The notes under the pieces were generated by a model. It was not told the DNA's origin. It saw only the letters and a list, made by a program, of their open reading frames with translations, and made no database searches. 64,000 nt of DNA from Streptomyces cavernae (GTDB lineage: Bacteria; Actinomycetota; Actinomycetes; Streptomycetales; Streptomycetaceae), in contig NZ_ML137714.1 in NCBI RefSeq assembly GCF_004023625.1, forward strand, positions 1-64,000. The letters are read 5' to 3'. Below are positions 46,243 to 54,148 of this stretch, piece by piece (positions within the stretch are counted from its first letter, which is position 1; the number at the start of each line of letters is the position of its first letter). The position numbers were made by a program, and so were the translations under genes.

Positions 46243-47522
46243 CGCACCGTACGGTCCGAATGATCGTCCTTCGCCGCGGATTTCTTTCTGATGGGCGTGC
46301 GTGACAGGAACAGGCCGAAGACCGGTGGCTTGGCCTGGAGCATCTCGAGTCGGCCGCCGTCCGCCTCCGCGAGGTCCCGGGCGACCGCGAGCCCGATCCC
46401 GGTGGAGTTGCGGCCGCTGATGGCGCGCTCGAAGATACGGGCGCCCAGCTCGGCGGGCACACCAGTCCCCTCGTCGGTGACCTCGATGACCGCCTGGTTC
46501 CCGGTGACCCGGGTACGCAGCGCGACCGTCCCACCACCGTGCATCAGGGAGTTCTCGATCAGTGCGGCCAGCACCTGGGCGACCGCGCCCGGTGTGCCCA
46601 CGGCCTGCAGATGCCGCTTGCCGGAGCTGACGATGGCACGGCCGGCGCTGCGGTAGGCGGGGCGCCATTCGGCGAGCTGTTGTTTGATGACCTCGTCGAG
46701 GTCGAAGGAGACCGCGGAGCCGGTGCGCGGGTCGCGGGAATTGGTCAGCAGCCGCTCCACCACGTCCGTGAGCCGCTCGACCTGGGCCAGCGCGATGGTC
46801 GCCTCCTCCTTCACCGTCTCCGGGTCGTCGGTGACGGTGATCTCCTCCAACCGCATGGAGAGCGCGGTGAGGGGCGTGCGCAGCTGGTGGGAGGCGTCCG
46901 CGGCCAGTCGGCGCTCGGCGGTGAGCATGCGGGCGATCCGCTCGGCGCTGCCGTCCAGCACATCGGCGACCCGGTCCAGCTCGGGGACCCCGTAGCGCCT
47001 GTGGCGTGGGCGGGGATCGCCGGAGCCGAGCCGTTCCGCGGTCTCCGCGAGGTCCGTGAGGGGGGACGCGAGCCGGTTGGCCTGCCGTACGGCGAGCAGG
47101 ACGGCGGCGATCACGGCGAGCAGCGCGACCGCGGCGATGATCAGGAGGGTACGGCCCACTTCGCGGGTGACCGAGGAGCGCGACTCCTCGACGAGGACCG
47201 TCTCGCCCTCCTCCCCGTCGGCCTCGAACCGGATGACGTCGCCGCTGGGCCGGTCACCGATCTCGATGGGCCGCTGGCCGGGGATCTCGATGCGCGCGTA
47301 GCGACTGTCGGCGACCTGGTCCCTCAGTATGTCGGCGCTGATCCGCTCGTCCTCGAGCAGTCGGCTGTCCACGATGCCGGCCAGCCGCAGCGCCTCGGAC
47401 TCCACGCGCTCCTGGGCACTGTTGCTGATCGTGCGGGTCTCGACGATGACGAGGGAGATGCCGAAGACGGCGATGACCACGAGCACGACGGCGAGCGTGG
47501 ACTGGATGAGACGGCGACGCAC
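46239..47522 (-). CDS. Two-component sensor histidine kinase
   Basis: A 427-residue membrane kinase. Two membrane helices (about 7-27 and 122-145) enclose an extracytoplasmic sensor loop of about 95 acidic residues. A HAMP region follows (about 145-200). The phosphorylated His is in ADASHQLRTPLTAL. N-box: ALIENSLMHGGG. G-boxes: DEGTGVPAEL and GRNSTGIGLAVARDLAEA. Nearly 70 bp separate it from the response regulator upstream, so they form one operon. The ligand is unknown. The adjacent MacB-like ABC transporter on the other strand makes a bacitracin/antimicrobial-peptide stress response one possibility. Confidence 0.93.
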   Translation of the reverse strand: MRRRLIQSTLAVVLVVIAVFGISLVIVETRTISNSAQERVESEALRLAGIVDSRLLEDERISADILRDQVADSRYARIEIPGQRPIEIGDRPSGDVIRFEADGEEGETVLVEESRSSVTREVGRTLLIIAAVALLAVIAAVLLAVRQANRLASPLTDLAETAERLGSGDPRPRHRRYGVPELDRVADVLDGSAERIARMLTAERRLAADASHQLRTPLTALSMRLEEITVTDDPETVKEEATIALAQVERLTDVVERLLTNSRDPRTGSAVSFDLDEVIKQQLAEWRPAYRSAGRAIVSSGKRHLQAVGTPGAVAQVLAALIENSLMHGGGTVALRTRVTGNQAVIEVTDEGTGVPAELGARIFERAISGRNSTGIGLAVARDLAEADGGRLEMLQAKPPVFGLFLSRTPIRKKSAAKDDHSDRTVR

Positions 47523-47589
47523 GGGGCCCTCCGGGCAAGTGGTGTACGTGGACCAGTGTGCCTCGTGCGCGTGCCGAGTCCGTCGACCC

Positions 47590-48267
47590 TCAGCTCTTCT
47601 CGAAGCGGAAGCCCACGCCTCGCACGGTGGCGATGTAGCGCGGGTTCGCGGCGTCGTCGCCCAGCTTCTTGCGGAGCCAGGAGATGTGCATGTCGAGGGT
47701 CTTGGTGGAGGACCACCAGGTGGTGTCCCAGACCTCGCGCATCAGCTGGTCGCGGGTGACGACCCGGCCCGCGTCCCGCACCAGAACCCTTAGGAGGTCG
47801 AACTCCTTTGCCGTGAGCTGGAGTTCCTCGTCGCCCATCCAGGCGCGGTGCGACTCGACGTCGATCCGCACGCCGTGGGTGGCGGGCGGCTGCTGCGGCT
47901 CGGTGGCGCCGCGCCGGAGCAGGGCCCGAACGCGGGCGAGCAGTTCGGCGAGGCGGAAGGGCTTGGTGACGTAGTCGTCCGCGCCGGCGTCCAGGCCGAC
48001 GACGGTGTCCACCTCGTCGGCGCGGGCGGTCAGGATGAGGATCGGCACCGCATGCCCCTCGGCGCGCAGCCGACGGGCCACTTCGAGGCCGTCCATCCCG
48101 GGCAGCCCCAGGTCCAGTACGACGAGGTCGACGCTGCCCTGCAGCCCCGCGTCGAGCGCGGTGGGGCCGTCCTCGCGGACCTCGACCTCATACCCCTCCC
48201 GGCGCAGGGCGCGAGCGAGGGGCTCCGAGATGGACGCGTCGTCCTCGGCGAGCAGTACACGGGTCAT
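47590..48267 (-). CDS. OmpR-family response regulator
   Basis: A 225-residue regulator. The receiver domain (about 1-115) has the acidic pocket LLAEDDA and the phosphoacceptor Asp in VVLDLGLPGMDG, with the switch Thr in LTARADEVD and Lys in DYVTKPFRL. The winged-helix DNA-binding domain follows (about 130-222, LTAKEFDLLRVLVRDAG). The ATG at 48267 is preferred to one 48 bases upstream. Partner of the kinase just downstream, and divergent from a small ORF and ABC transporter. Confidence 0.95.
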   Translation of the reverse strand: MTRVLLAEDDASISEPLARALRREGYEVEVREDGPTALDAGLQGSVDLVVLDLGLPGMDGLEVARRLRAEGHAVPILILTARADEVDTVVGLDAGADDYVTKPFRLAELLARVRALLRRGATEPQQPPATHGVRIDVESHRAWMGDEELQLTAKEFDLLRVLVRDAGRVVTRDQLMREVWDTTWWSSTKTLDMHISWLRKKLGDDAANPRYIATVRGVGFRFEKS

Positions 48268-48596
48268 GGGGTGATGGTAGTCCGACCTGCGCCAGGGCTG
48301 GCTAGTGATCGGCAAGGGCCCACTTAGGAGAGCGGTGAGAACTTTCGCCGCTCACACCCCTCGCAGCACTGTGGACGCAACTCCGGCAACCGCAACGAAG
48401 GGGCACAGCGTCCACATCCCTTCCAAAGGCTCCGAAGTCCCCATGGACGGCGGACAGTTCACACAGGGCCCGGGCGTGACATCCGTGCGTACGAAGTTGT
48501 GACAAAACTTGGTGACCTGGGCCGACCGGCCTTCGACGGAAGCCTATAAACCTTGCGTATACATCCGGCGTATACGCCATACGTATAGTCGTGGCC
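48268..48596. promoter_or_regulatory. Divergent control region between response regulator and ABC transporter
   Basis: These 329 bp carry both promoters. Near the right end, GTATAC occurs at 48557-48562 and again at 48570-48575, and the palindrome ATACGTAT at 48579-48586, which overlaps TATAGT (48584-48589), a good -10 element. AAGTT/AACTT arms surround GTGACAAA at about 48495-48510. The leftmost part shows nothing recognisable. Confidence 0.55.
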
Positions 48597-48752
48597 ATGT
48601 CCATCGGCACCACATCGCCCGGGCTCCAGGAGCCCGGGCGTCGCCTCGGCCACGACTGGCCGGCGACTCACGAGAAGCCGGCCGCGGATCGGCACCGGCA
48701 GGAAGCGACGGCCGCCCGCCCGGACGGGCCCACCATGGAGGTACGCGGATGA
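48597..48752 (+). CDS. Small ORF (51 residues), probably leaderless, coupled to an ABC transporter
   Basis: I do not recognise the protein (starts MSIGTTSPGLQEPGRRLGHD, ends EVRG). It is polar, with no membrane helix or zinc pattern, rich in Pro, Gly and Arg. TATAGT ends seven bases before the ATG, so the transcript may begin at or just before the start codon. The TGA overlaps the ATG of the ABC ATPase gene by three bases (ATGA), which implies translational coupling. It may be a sensor peptide, a regulator or simply a leader that fixes translation of the transporter. Coding status is uncertain. Confidence 0.5.
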   Translation: MSIGTTSPGLQEPGRRLGHDWPATHEKPAADRHRQEATAARPDGPTMEVRG

Positions 48753-49435
48753 ATGCCGCCGGTTCCCTGCTCACCGCCCACGACCTGCGCAAGACATACG
48801 GGTCGACGCCCGCCCTGGACGGCGCGGAGTTCTCCGTCCACGCCGGCGAGGTCGTCGCCGTGATGGGCCCGTCAGGCTCCGGCAAGTCGACCCTGCTGCA
48901 CTGTCTGGCCGGGATCGTCACCCCCGACTCCGGCACCATCACCTACGCCGGCCGCGAGCTGTCCGCGATGAGTGACACCGAGCGCAGCGCGCTGCGCCGC
49001 AGCGACTTCGGCTTCGTCTTCCAGTTCGGCCAGCTCGTACCGGAGTTGACCTGCGCGGAGAACGTCGCCCTCCCGCTGCGCCTGAACGGCACGAAGCGCG
49101 CCGACGCCGAACGCGCCGCGCTCTCCTGGATGGAGCGGCTGGAGGTCGCCGACCTCGGCAACAAGCGGCCCGGCGAGGTCTCCGGCGGGCAGGGCCAGCG
49201 GGTCGCCGTCGCCCGCTCGCTGGTCACCCGCCCCAAGGTGCTCTTCGCCGACGAGCCCACCGGCGCCCTGGACTCCTTCAACGGCGAGCGCGTCATGCAA
49301 CTGCTCACCGACGCGGCCCGCTCCACCGGCGCCGCGGTCGTGCTGGTCACGCACGAGGCCCGGGTCGCTGCCTACTCCGACCGCGAGATCGTCGTACGCG
49401 ACGGAAAGTCCCAGGACATGGAGCGGGCCGCATGA
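48749..49435 (+). CDS. ABC transporter ATP-binding protein (MacB/LolD type)
   Basis: A 228-residue ATPase. Walker A GPSGSGKSTLLHCL, Q-loop QFGQLVPELT, signature VSGGQGQRVAVARSLV, Walker B VLFADEPTGALDS and the H-loop VTHEARV are all intact. It energises the FtsX-like permease whose ATG overlaps its stop (ATGA). The type is used for export of peptides, lipoproteins or antibiotics. It begins inside the stop of the small upstream ORF. Confidence 0.95.
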   Translation: MNAAGSLLTAHDLRKTYGSTPALDGAEFSVHAGEVVAVMGPSGSGKSTLLHCLAGIVTPDSGTITYAGRELSAMSDTERSALRRSDFGFVFQFGQLVPELTCAENVALPLRLNGTKRADAERAALSWMERLEVADLGNKRPGEVSGGQGQRVAVARSLVTRPKVLFADEPTGALDSFNGERVMQLLTDAARSTGAAVVLVTHEARVAAYSDREIVVRDGKSQDMERAA

Positions 49436-51831
49436 GCAGCCGACTGACCCATCCCGATACGGACCTGGCCACTGCCGCCACCGAGCCGGACCCCGGACCC
49501 ACGGCCAAGGGCACCACCTGGTTCCAGGACCTCCTCATGGGCGCCAAGTACGCCGTCACCGGCGGCAAGGAGGGGTGGATCCGGACCGTCCTGACCGCCG
49601 TCGGCGTCGGCCTCGGCGTGGCCCTGCTGCTGTTCACCACCGGCCTTCCCGGCGCGCTCGACGCCCGCGACCAGCGCGGACGCGACCGCATGATCGCCGA
49701 GACAGCCGAACGCAAGGGCCCCGACACCCTGTTGACGAGGGAGGAGAACACCCTCTTCAGGGACCACAGCATCTCCGGCACGGTGCTGCGGCCGGAGGGT
49801 CCCGACGCCCCGCTGCCCCCGGGCGTCGCCCGCTTCCCGGGACCGGGCGAGATGCTGGTCTCCCCGGCGCTGGCCGCACTCCTCGACTCCCCGGACGGCA
49901 AGGAACTGCTCGTCCCCCGGATCCCGTACAAGCGGGTCGGCACCATCTCGGACGCCGGCCTGATCGGGCCCGTGGATCTGGTGTTCTACGCCGGTTCCGA
50001 CGACATCGAGGGATTCGCGGAGGTCCGGGTGACCGCCTTCGGCGACAAGTCCCCCGCCGCACCGTGGGACCCGATCCTGCTGCTCCTGATCACGGTCATC
50101 TTCGTGGTGCTGCTCACCCCCGTGGCCGTCTTCATCGCCACCGCCGTCCGCTTCGGCGGCGAACGCCGCGACCGGAGACTGGCCGCACTGCGGCTGGTCG
50201 GCGCCGACGCGGGGACCACGCGCAGGATCGCCGCGGGCGAGGCCGCGGCGGGCGCACTGTTCGGGGTCTTCGTCGGCCTCGCGTTCTTCCTCGGCGTACG
50301 GCAGCTCGTCGACGACGTCGACCTGGGGATCCCGACCCGGTTCTTCCCCTCCGACTTCGCCGTGAACCCGGCCCTCGCCCTGCTGGTCGTGCTCGCCGTG
50401 CCCGCCGCCGCCATCGTCGTCACGCTGCTCGCGATGCGCGGCGTGGTCGTCGAACCGCTGGGCGTGGTCCGCACCGCCAAGGCCGCCAAGCGGCGGCTGT
50501 GGTGGCGGCTGATCCTGCCGCTGGCCGGTCTGGCGATGCTCTACCCGATGATCGGGCAGGGCTCGGACCGCGGCGAGTTCAGCGAGTGGATGGTCACCGC
50601 CGGTGTGCTCCTGCTGCTGGTGGGCGTGACCGCGCTGCTGCCCTGGCTGGTGGAGATGGTGGTGCGGCGGCTGCACGGCGGCCCGGTCGCCTGGCAACTG
50701 GCGGTCCGCAGGCTCCAGATGTCCAGCGGCGCCGCGACCCGCCCCGTCAACGGCATCGCGGTCGCGGTGGCCGGTGCGATCGCCCTGCAGACCCTCTTCA
50801 CCGGGGTCCAGGACGACTTCACCAAGGACACCGGGAAGGACACCAGTCGCGCGCAGCTCGCGGCGTTGATTCCGCAGCACATCGACAATGCCCGGCTACC
50901 CGAGATCACGAAGACGATCAGCGAGGCGAAGGGTGTCAAGAAGGTCACCACGCTGGGAAGCGTGGAGGCCGCCCCGGCCGACGACCCGCAGGAGGGATAC
51001 ATCTCGCTGACCGTCGGCGACTGCGCCGCGCTGGCCTGGGTCGCCAAGCTCGACAAGTGCTCCGACGGAGACCTGTTCCTGCTTCCCCCGGACAACGCCG
51101 ACGACACCTCGGGCAGCGAGGTCAAGGCCGGCCAGGAGGTACTGATCACCCCCACGGGGAACGAGAGCGACGAGCCCGTCAAGCCGGTCCGCTGGACCGT
51201 CCCGGCCGACACCAAGACCGTCGCGGCCCGGCTCGACCCCAACGGTCAGCTGCTTACCGGCATCGTCGCCACCCCGGGCGCACTGCGGAACATCGAAACG
51301 GGCAGCCTCAATTACCACGCCTACATCACCCTCGACCTGAAGGTTCCGGACGTCCAGGAGCACGCCCGGAACGCGATCTTCAAGGCCGATCCGTCGCTGT
51401 ACGCGATGCGGATCATGGACATCAGCACGAACGATCGCTTCGCGGCGGTGGCCAGGGGCCTGGTGGCCGGCTCCGCGGCGGTGATGATCCTGATCGGCAT
51501 CAGCCTCCTGGTCTCCCAGCTTGAGCAACTGCGGGAACGCAAGAAGCTGCTCGCCGCGCTCGTCGCCTTCGGCACCCGCCGCCGTACCCTCGGCCTCTCG
51601 GTGCTGTGGCAGACGGCCATACCCATCGCCCTCGGCATCACCCTCGCCACCGCCACCGGTCTTGCCCTCGGCACGGTCCTGCTCAAGATGGTCAAAGAGC
51701 CCGTGCGGTTCGACTGGGCGGCGATCGGCGTCATGGCCGGTGTCGGCACGGGCGTCGTCGTCCTGGTGACCGCGCTGAGCATGCCCCCGCTGTGGCGCAT
51801 GATGCGGCCGGAGGGTCTGCGCACGGAGTAG
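49432..51831 (+). CDS. ABC transporter permease, FtsX/MacB-like, 799 residues
   Basis: Two FtsX repeats are expected in a fused permease. One N-terminal helix (about 58-78) is followed by an extracytoplasmic part of about 130 residues, a helix bundle at about 215-340, two further helices (about 360-420), a second extracytoplasmic domain (about 450-660), and a C-terminal bundle (about 670-790). ALVAFGTRRRTLGLSVLWQT lies near 705. The family includes MacB-type and bacitracin-type exporters. Together with the ATPase and the two-component system it could form a resistance module. Confidence 0.9.
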   Translation: MSSRLTHPDTDLATAATEPDPGPTAKGTTWFQDLLMGAKYAVTGGKEGWIRTVLTAVGVGLGVALLLFTTGLPGALDARDQRGRDRMIAETAERKGPDTLLTREENTLFRDHSISGTVLRPEGPDAPLPPGVARFPGPGEMLVSPALAALLDSPDGKELLVPRIPYKRVGTISDAGLIGPVDLVFYAGSDDIEGFAEVRVTAFGDKSPAAPWDPILLLLITVIFVVLLTPVAVFIATAVRFGGERRDRRLAALRLVGADAGTTRRIAAGEAAAGALFGVFVGLAFFLGVRQLVDDVDLGIPTRFFPSDFAVNPALALLVVLAVPAAAIVVTLLAMRGVVVEPLGVVRTAKAAKRRLWWRLILPLAGLAMLYPMIGQGSDRGEFSEWMVTAGVLLLLVGVTALLPWLVEMVVRRLHGGPVAWQLAVRRLQMSSGAATRPVNGIAVAVAGAIALQTLFTGVQDDFTKDTGKDTSRAQLAALIPQHIDNARLPEITKTISEAKGVKKVTTLGSVEAAPADDPQEGYISLTVGDCAALAWVAKLDKCSDGDLFLLPPDNADDTSGSEVKAGQEVLITPTGNESDEPVKPVRWTVPADTKTVAARLDPNGQLLTGIVATPGALRNIETGSLNYHAYITLDLKVPDVQEHARNAIFKADPSLYAMRIMDISTNDRFAAVARGLVAGSAAVMILIGISLLVSQLEQLRERKKLLAALVAFGTRRRTLGLSVLWQTAIPIALGITLATATGLALGTVLLKMVKEPVRFDWAAIGVMAGVGTGVVVLVTALSMPPLWRMMRPEGLRTE

Positions 51832-51854
51832 GCGAGTAACAGGCTGCAAGAGCG

Positions 51855-51898
51855 CGCCGCGCGCCGGGTGGGTCCGAGGACTCGCCCGGCGCGCGGCG
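51855..51898. terminator. Bidirectional terminator downstream of the permease
   Basis: CGCCGCGCGCCGGG (51855-51868) pairs perfectly with CCCGGCGCGCGGCG (51885-51898), a 14-bp stem with a 16-nt loop, between two convergent genes. Confidence 0.85.
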
Positions 51899-51942
51899 GT
51901 CTTGCGCACTCGGACTTGGAAAAGGCCAGGCCCTGGAAACGC

Positions 51943-53064
51943 TCAGGCATTGCCCTTCGTCGTCGGACTGCCCTCCGGCGGGGCCGCGGGGAGCGGGCCG
52001 CCACCGGCACGGGGCGTGGGGGACGGATCGTCGGTGTCCGGGGCGAACCACGGCAGAGTCGAAGCGGTACCCGCCCGGGGGCCGGTCGCGGCCGAGCCCT
52101 CCGGCTTGGGCAGGCGGAAGGCGAAGTCGGGCATCCGCAGCCCCCGGTGACGGCCGTTCGCCCGGTACGGCCCGACGCGCTCGACCACGGCCATCCCGAT
52201 GCGGAACACCGCGCCCGGGACGACGAGGCACAGCAGGATCCAGAAGAGGGTCACCCCCCAGGGACGGCCGACGCCCCACGGCTGTTCGGCGAGGACCTTG
52301 CCACCGGACTTCAGCGAGACCGTGTAGTCCCCGTGGGCGCCGGCCGCGAGTTCGACGGGCAGCTCGATGCGCTGCTTCCCGCCGGGCTTTATGGCGCCAC
52401 GCCACTGCTGCTCCTGCCACTGCGGGGCGAACACACCATGGGAGGTGCCGACTTGGAACACGGGGTCCTTCACCGCGGCCTGCCCTATGTTGCGGACGGT
52501 GAACACCAGCTCGCGGGCGGGCGCCGCTCCGAACCAGGTGAGCAGCCCGCTGGAGCCCACCAGCCTGGTGTCGCCGAGCACCGCGAGACGGCCGTCGCCG
52601 ACCCGTTGCGGAAGCGGCTCGACCGGGTGACCGGCGACCTGGAAGACGGCGTCCGCCTCGGCCTTCGGGCCGGTGATGGTGGCCACGTGCACCACGCACG
52701 GGCACGGCTGGGGCGGCTCGGCGACCGGCAACTCCCTGCTGAAGTCACCCTCCTTGCCGGTCGTGACGGTCCGGCCGTCCGCGTTGGCACAGGAGTTGGT
52801 GCCACCGGTCACGCCCGTCGACGGTAGGGACTGACCACAGATCAGCAGCATGAGAATGGTGTCCGGACGCCACCCGGTGCCGGTCACGGTGATCGAACCA
52901 CCCGTACCCGCCTGGGACTTGGAGAGCTTGACGGTGGGTCCGTCCGCCGCGGCGGCGCCGGGCGCACCCGGTAGCAGCAGGGCCGCCACCAGGGCCAACA
53001 CGGCAGCGGCCCCGGGCACTCGCCCGCTCCCCCACCCCCACACCGCTTTCTGGGACCCGCTCAC
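51943..53064 (-). CDS. Exported cell-surface protein with C-terminal membrane anchor
   Basis: A 373-residue protein of unknown function. The signal peptide (residues 1-41) contains AVLALVAALLLPGAPGAAAA. An Ig-like neocarzinostatin-type domain follows (LSKSQAGTGGSITVTGTGWR). The middle has several cysteines (CGQS, CANADG, PCPCVVH). One membrane segment (about 268-292, TLFWILLCLVVPGAVF) and a short cytoplasmic tail rich in Pro end it. It starts with a GTG at 53064 and lies upstream-adjacent, in transcription order, to the sortase-tail protein gene (55-bp gap), so they are probably one operon. Confidence 0.8.
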   Translation of the reverse strand: MSGSQKAVWGWGSGRVPGAAAVLALVAALLLPGAPGAAAADGPTVKLSKSQAGTGGSITVTGTGWRPDTILMLLICGQSLPSTGVTGGTNSCANADGRTVTTGKEGDFSRELPVAEPPQPCPCVVHVATITGPKAEADAVFQVAGHPVEPLPQRVGDGRLAVLGDTRLVGSSGLLTWFGAAPARELVFTVRNIGQAAVKDPVFQVGTSHGVFAPQWQEQQWRGAIKPGGKQRIELPVELAAGAHGDYTVSLKSGGKVLAEQPWGVGRPWGVTLFWILLCLVVPGAVFRIGMAVVERVGPYRANGRHRGLRMPDFAFRLPKPEGSAATGPRAGTASTLPWFAPDTDDPSPTPRAGGGPLPAAPPEGSPTTKGNA

Positions 53065-53119
53065 GACACCGCTCCCGTCAACTCGACCTCCGTGACACGG
53101 CCGCCCGGACCCGCGCCCG

Positions 53120-53818
53120 CTAACGCATGGCGCGTTGCTGGTTGCGCCGGGTCAGCCACAGCACACCGGCAGCCCCGGCCAGCAGGACCGTCCCGCCGAG
53201 TGTGCCCAGTGCCACCGCGGAGTCCTCAGGACCCGTCTGCGGCAGCTCTCCCCCACCCGCGGGCGAGCCCTGACCCGAACCGGAACCCCCGCCGCCGCCG
53301 GCTGCCTCGACGTCGAGGGTCAGCGACGCCTCGGGGCTGTTGGTGGGCGTGCAGGTGGTCGTCGTGCCCAGCGCCTTGATGGTCAGAACGCCTGCCGTGA
53401 AGGTCACCTCGCCGGTCTTCGACGGGGTGTAGGTACCGCTCAAGTCACTGATTTTGATGGGGGTGTTGGCGGGGATCGCGGCCTCGTTGGCCGGCCCCGT
53501 CACGGTGAGCGTGCCGCTCTCGGCACCGCCCAGTTTGATGGTGGCGCTCGGGTTCATCGCGCCCTTGCCCAGTTCCACCGGGCTGGACGAGACGCCCTTC
53601 TGCCAGGACATCGTGATCTTGTAGCCACTGCCGCTCTCGGCGGCCTTGATGTCGATCGGCGAGACGGCGGACTTGTCACCGATCGGCGTCTTGCACTGGT
53701 AGCTGACGTCGACGACCTCGGCCTGGGCAGCCGTGGCGGCCATCAGCACCGCCGAGCCGGCCAGGGCCGCGGCGAACGCGAGCGCGGCGGTTCGTTTCTG
53801 GTACGTCCGGTACGGCAC
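53120..53818 (-). CDS. Secreted protein with LPxTG-type sorting signal
   Basis: A 232-residue protein. A signal peptide ends near residue 33 (ATAAQA). A beta-rich domain of about 135 residues follows, with two cysteines (YQCKTP, TTCTPT). After a Gly/Ser linker, the C-terminus reads ELPQTG (about 191-196), a hydrophobic stretch and RRNQQR, the pattern of sortase substrates anchored to peptidoglycan. The domain resembles DUF6801-type proteins of Streptomyces, but I am not certain. The GTG at 53818 has a purine-poor upstream region. No sortase gene is in the window. Confidence 0.85.
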   Translation of the reverse strand: MPYRTYQKRTAALAFAAALAGSAVLMAATAAQAEVVDVSYQCKTPIGDKSAVSPIDIKAAESGSGYKITMSWQKGVSSSPVELGKGAMNPSATIKLGGAESGTLTVTGPANEAAIPANTPIKISDLSGTYTPSKTGEVTFTAGVLTIKALGTTTTCTPTNSPEASLTLDVEAAGGGGGSGSGQGSPAGGGELPQTGPEDSAVALGTLGGTVLLAGAAGVLWLTRRNQQRAMR

Positions 53819-54148
53819 GGCTCCCTCATTCCTGACGGCACATCAGATGGGCCGTCAAGGTACGCCCGGTGCCTTGCCGAGGGAAGACAAAGTGCACGCC
53901 GGATCCGTGAGGATCCGGCGTGCACCCGGTGATGACCGAACCTCGGGTAACCCCTCACCGTGGGGCCCGGGTTGGTTCTCCGCCCCCGTCGCTACCGGTC
54001 CCAGGCGGAGGGGCGCGACCCGTCAGTGCGTGTGAGCATGTCGCCGGGGCGCGCCCGCCGGAGGACGGCGAGCGCGCACCACGGTGGCCCTGACGCGCTG
54101 CCGGTGGCAACGCCCACGATCCCCCCGGGGCGCCGGCCCCTCATTCGT
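53819..54148. other. Gap with long hairpin between LPxTG and ABC-F genes
   Basis: In this 330-bp gap the only clear structure is the 15-bp stem at 53892-53925. The region should also hold the promoter for the LPxTG gene. No gene is seen. Confidence 0.5.
53892..53925. terminator. 15-bp perfect hairpin
   Basis: GTGCACGCCGGATCC (53892-53906) and its complement (53911-53925) enclose a GTGA loop. It is 224 bp beyond the ABC-F stop, so it may be that gene's terminator or a control element of the LPxTG gene, whose start lies 74 bp to the left. Confidence 0.7.

Noticed and set aside
49372..50880. Minus-strand 502-residue frame
   Set aside because: It is antisense to the ABC permease gene and composed of His/Asp/Gly/Arg-rich shadow sequence.
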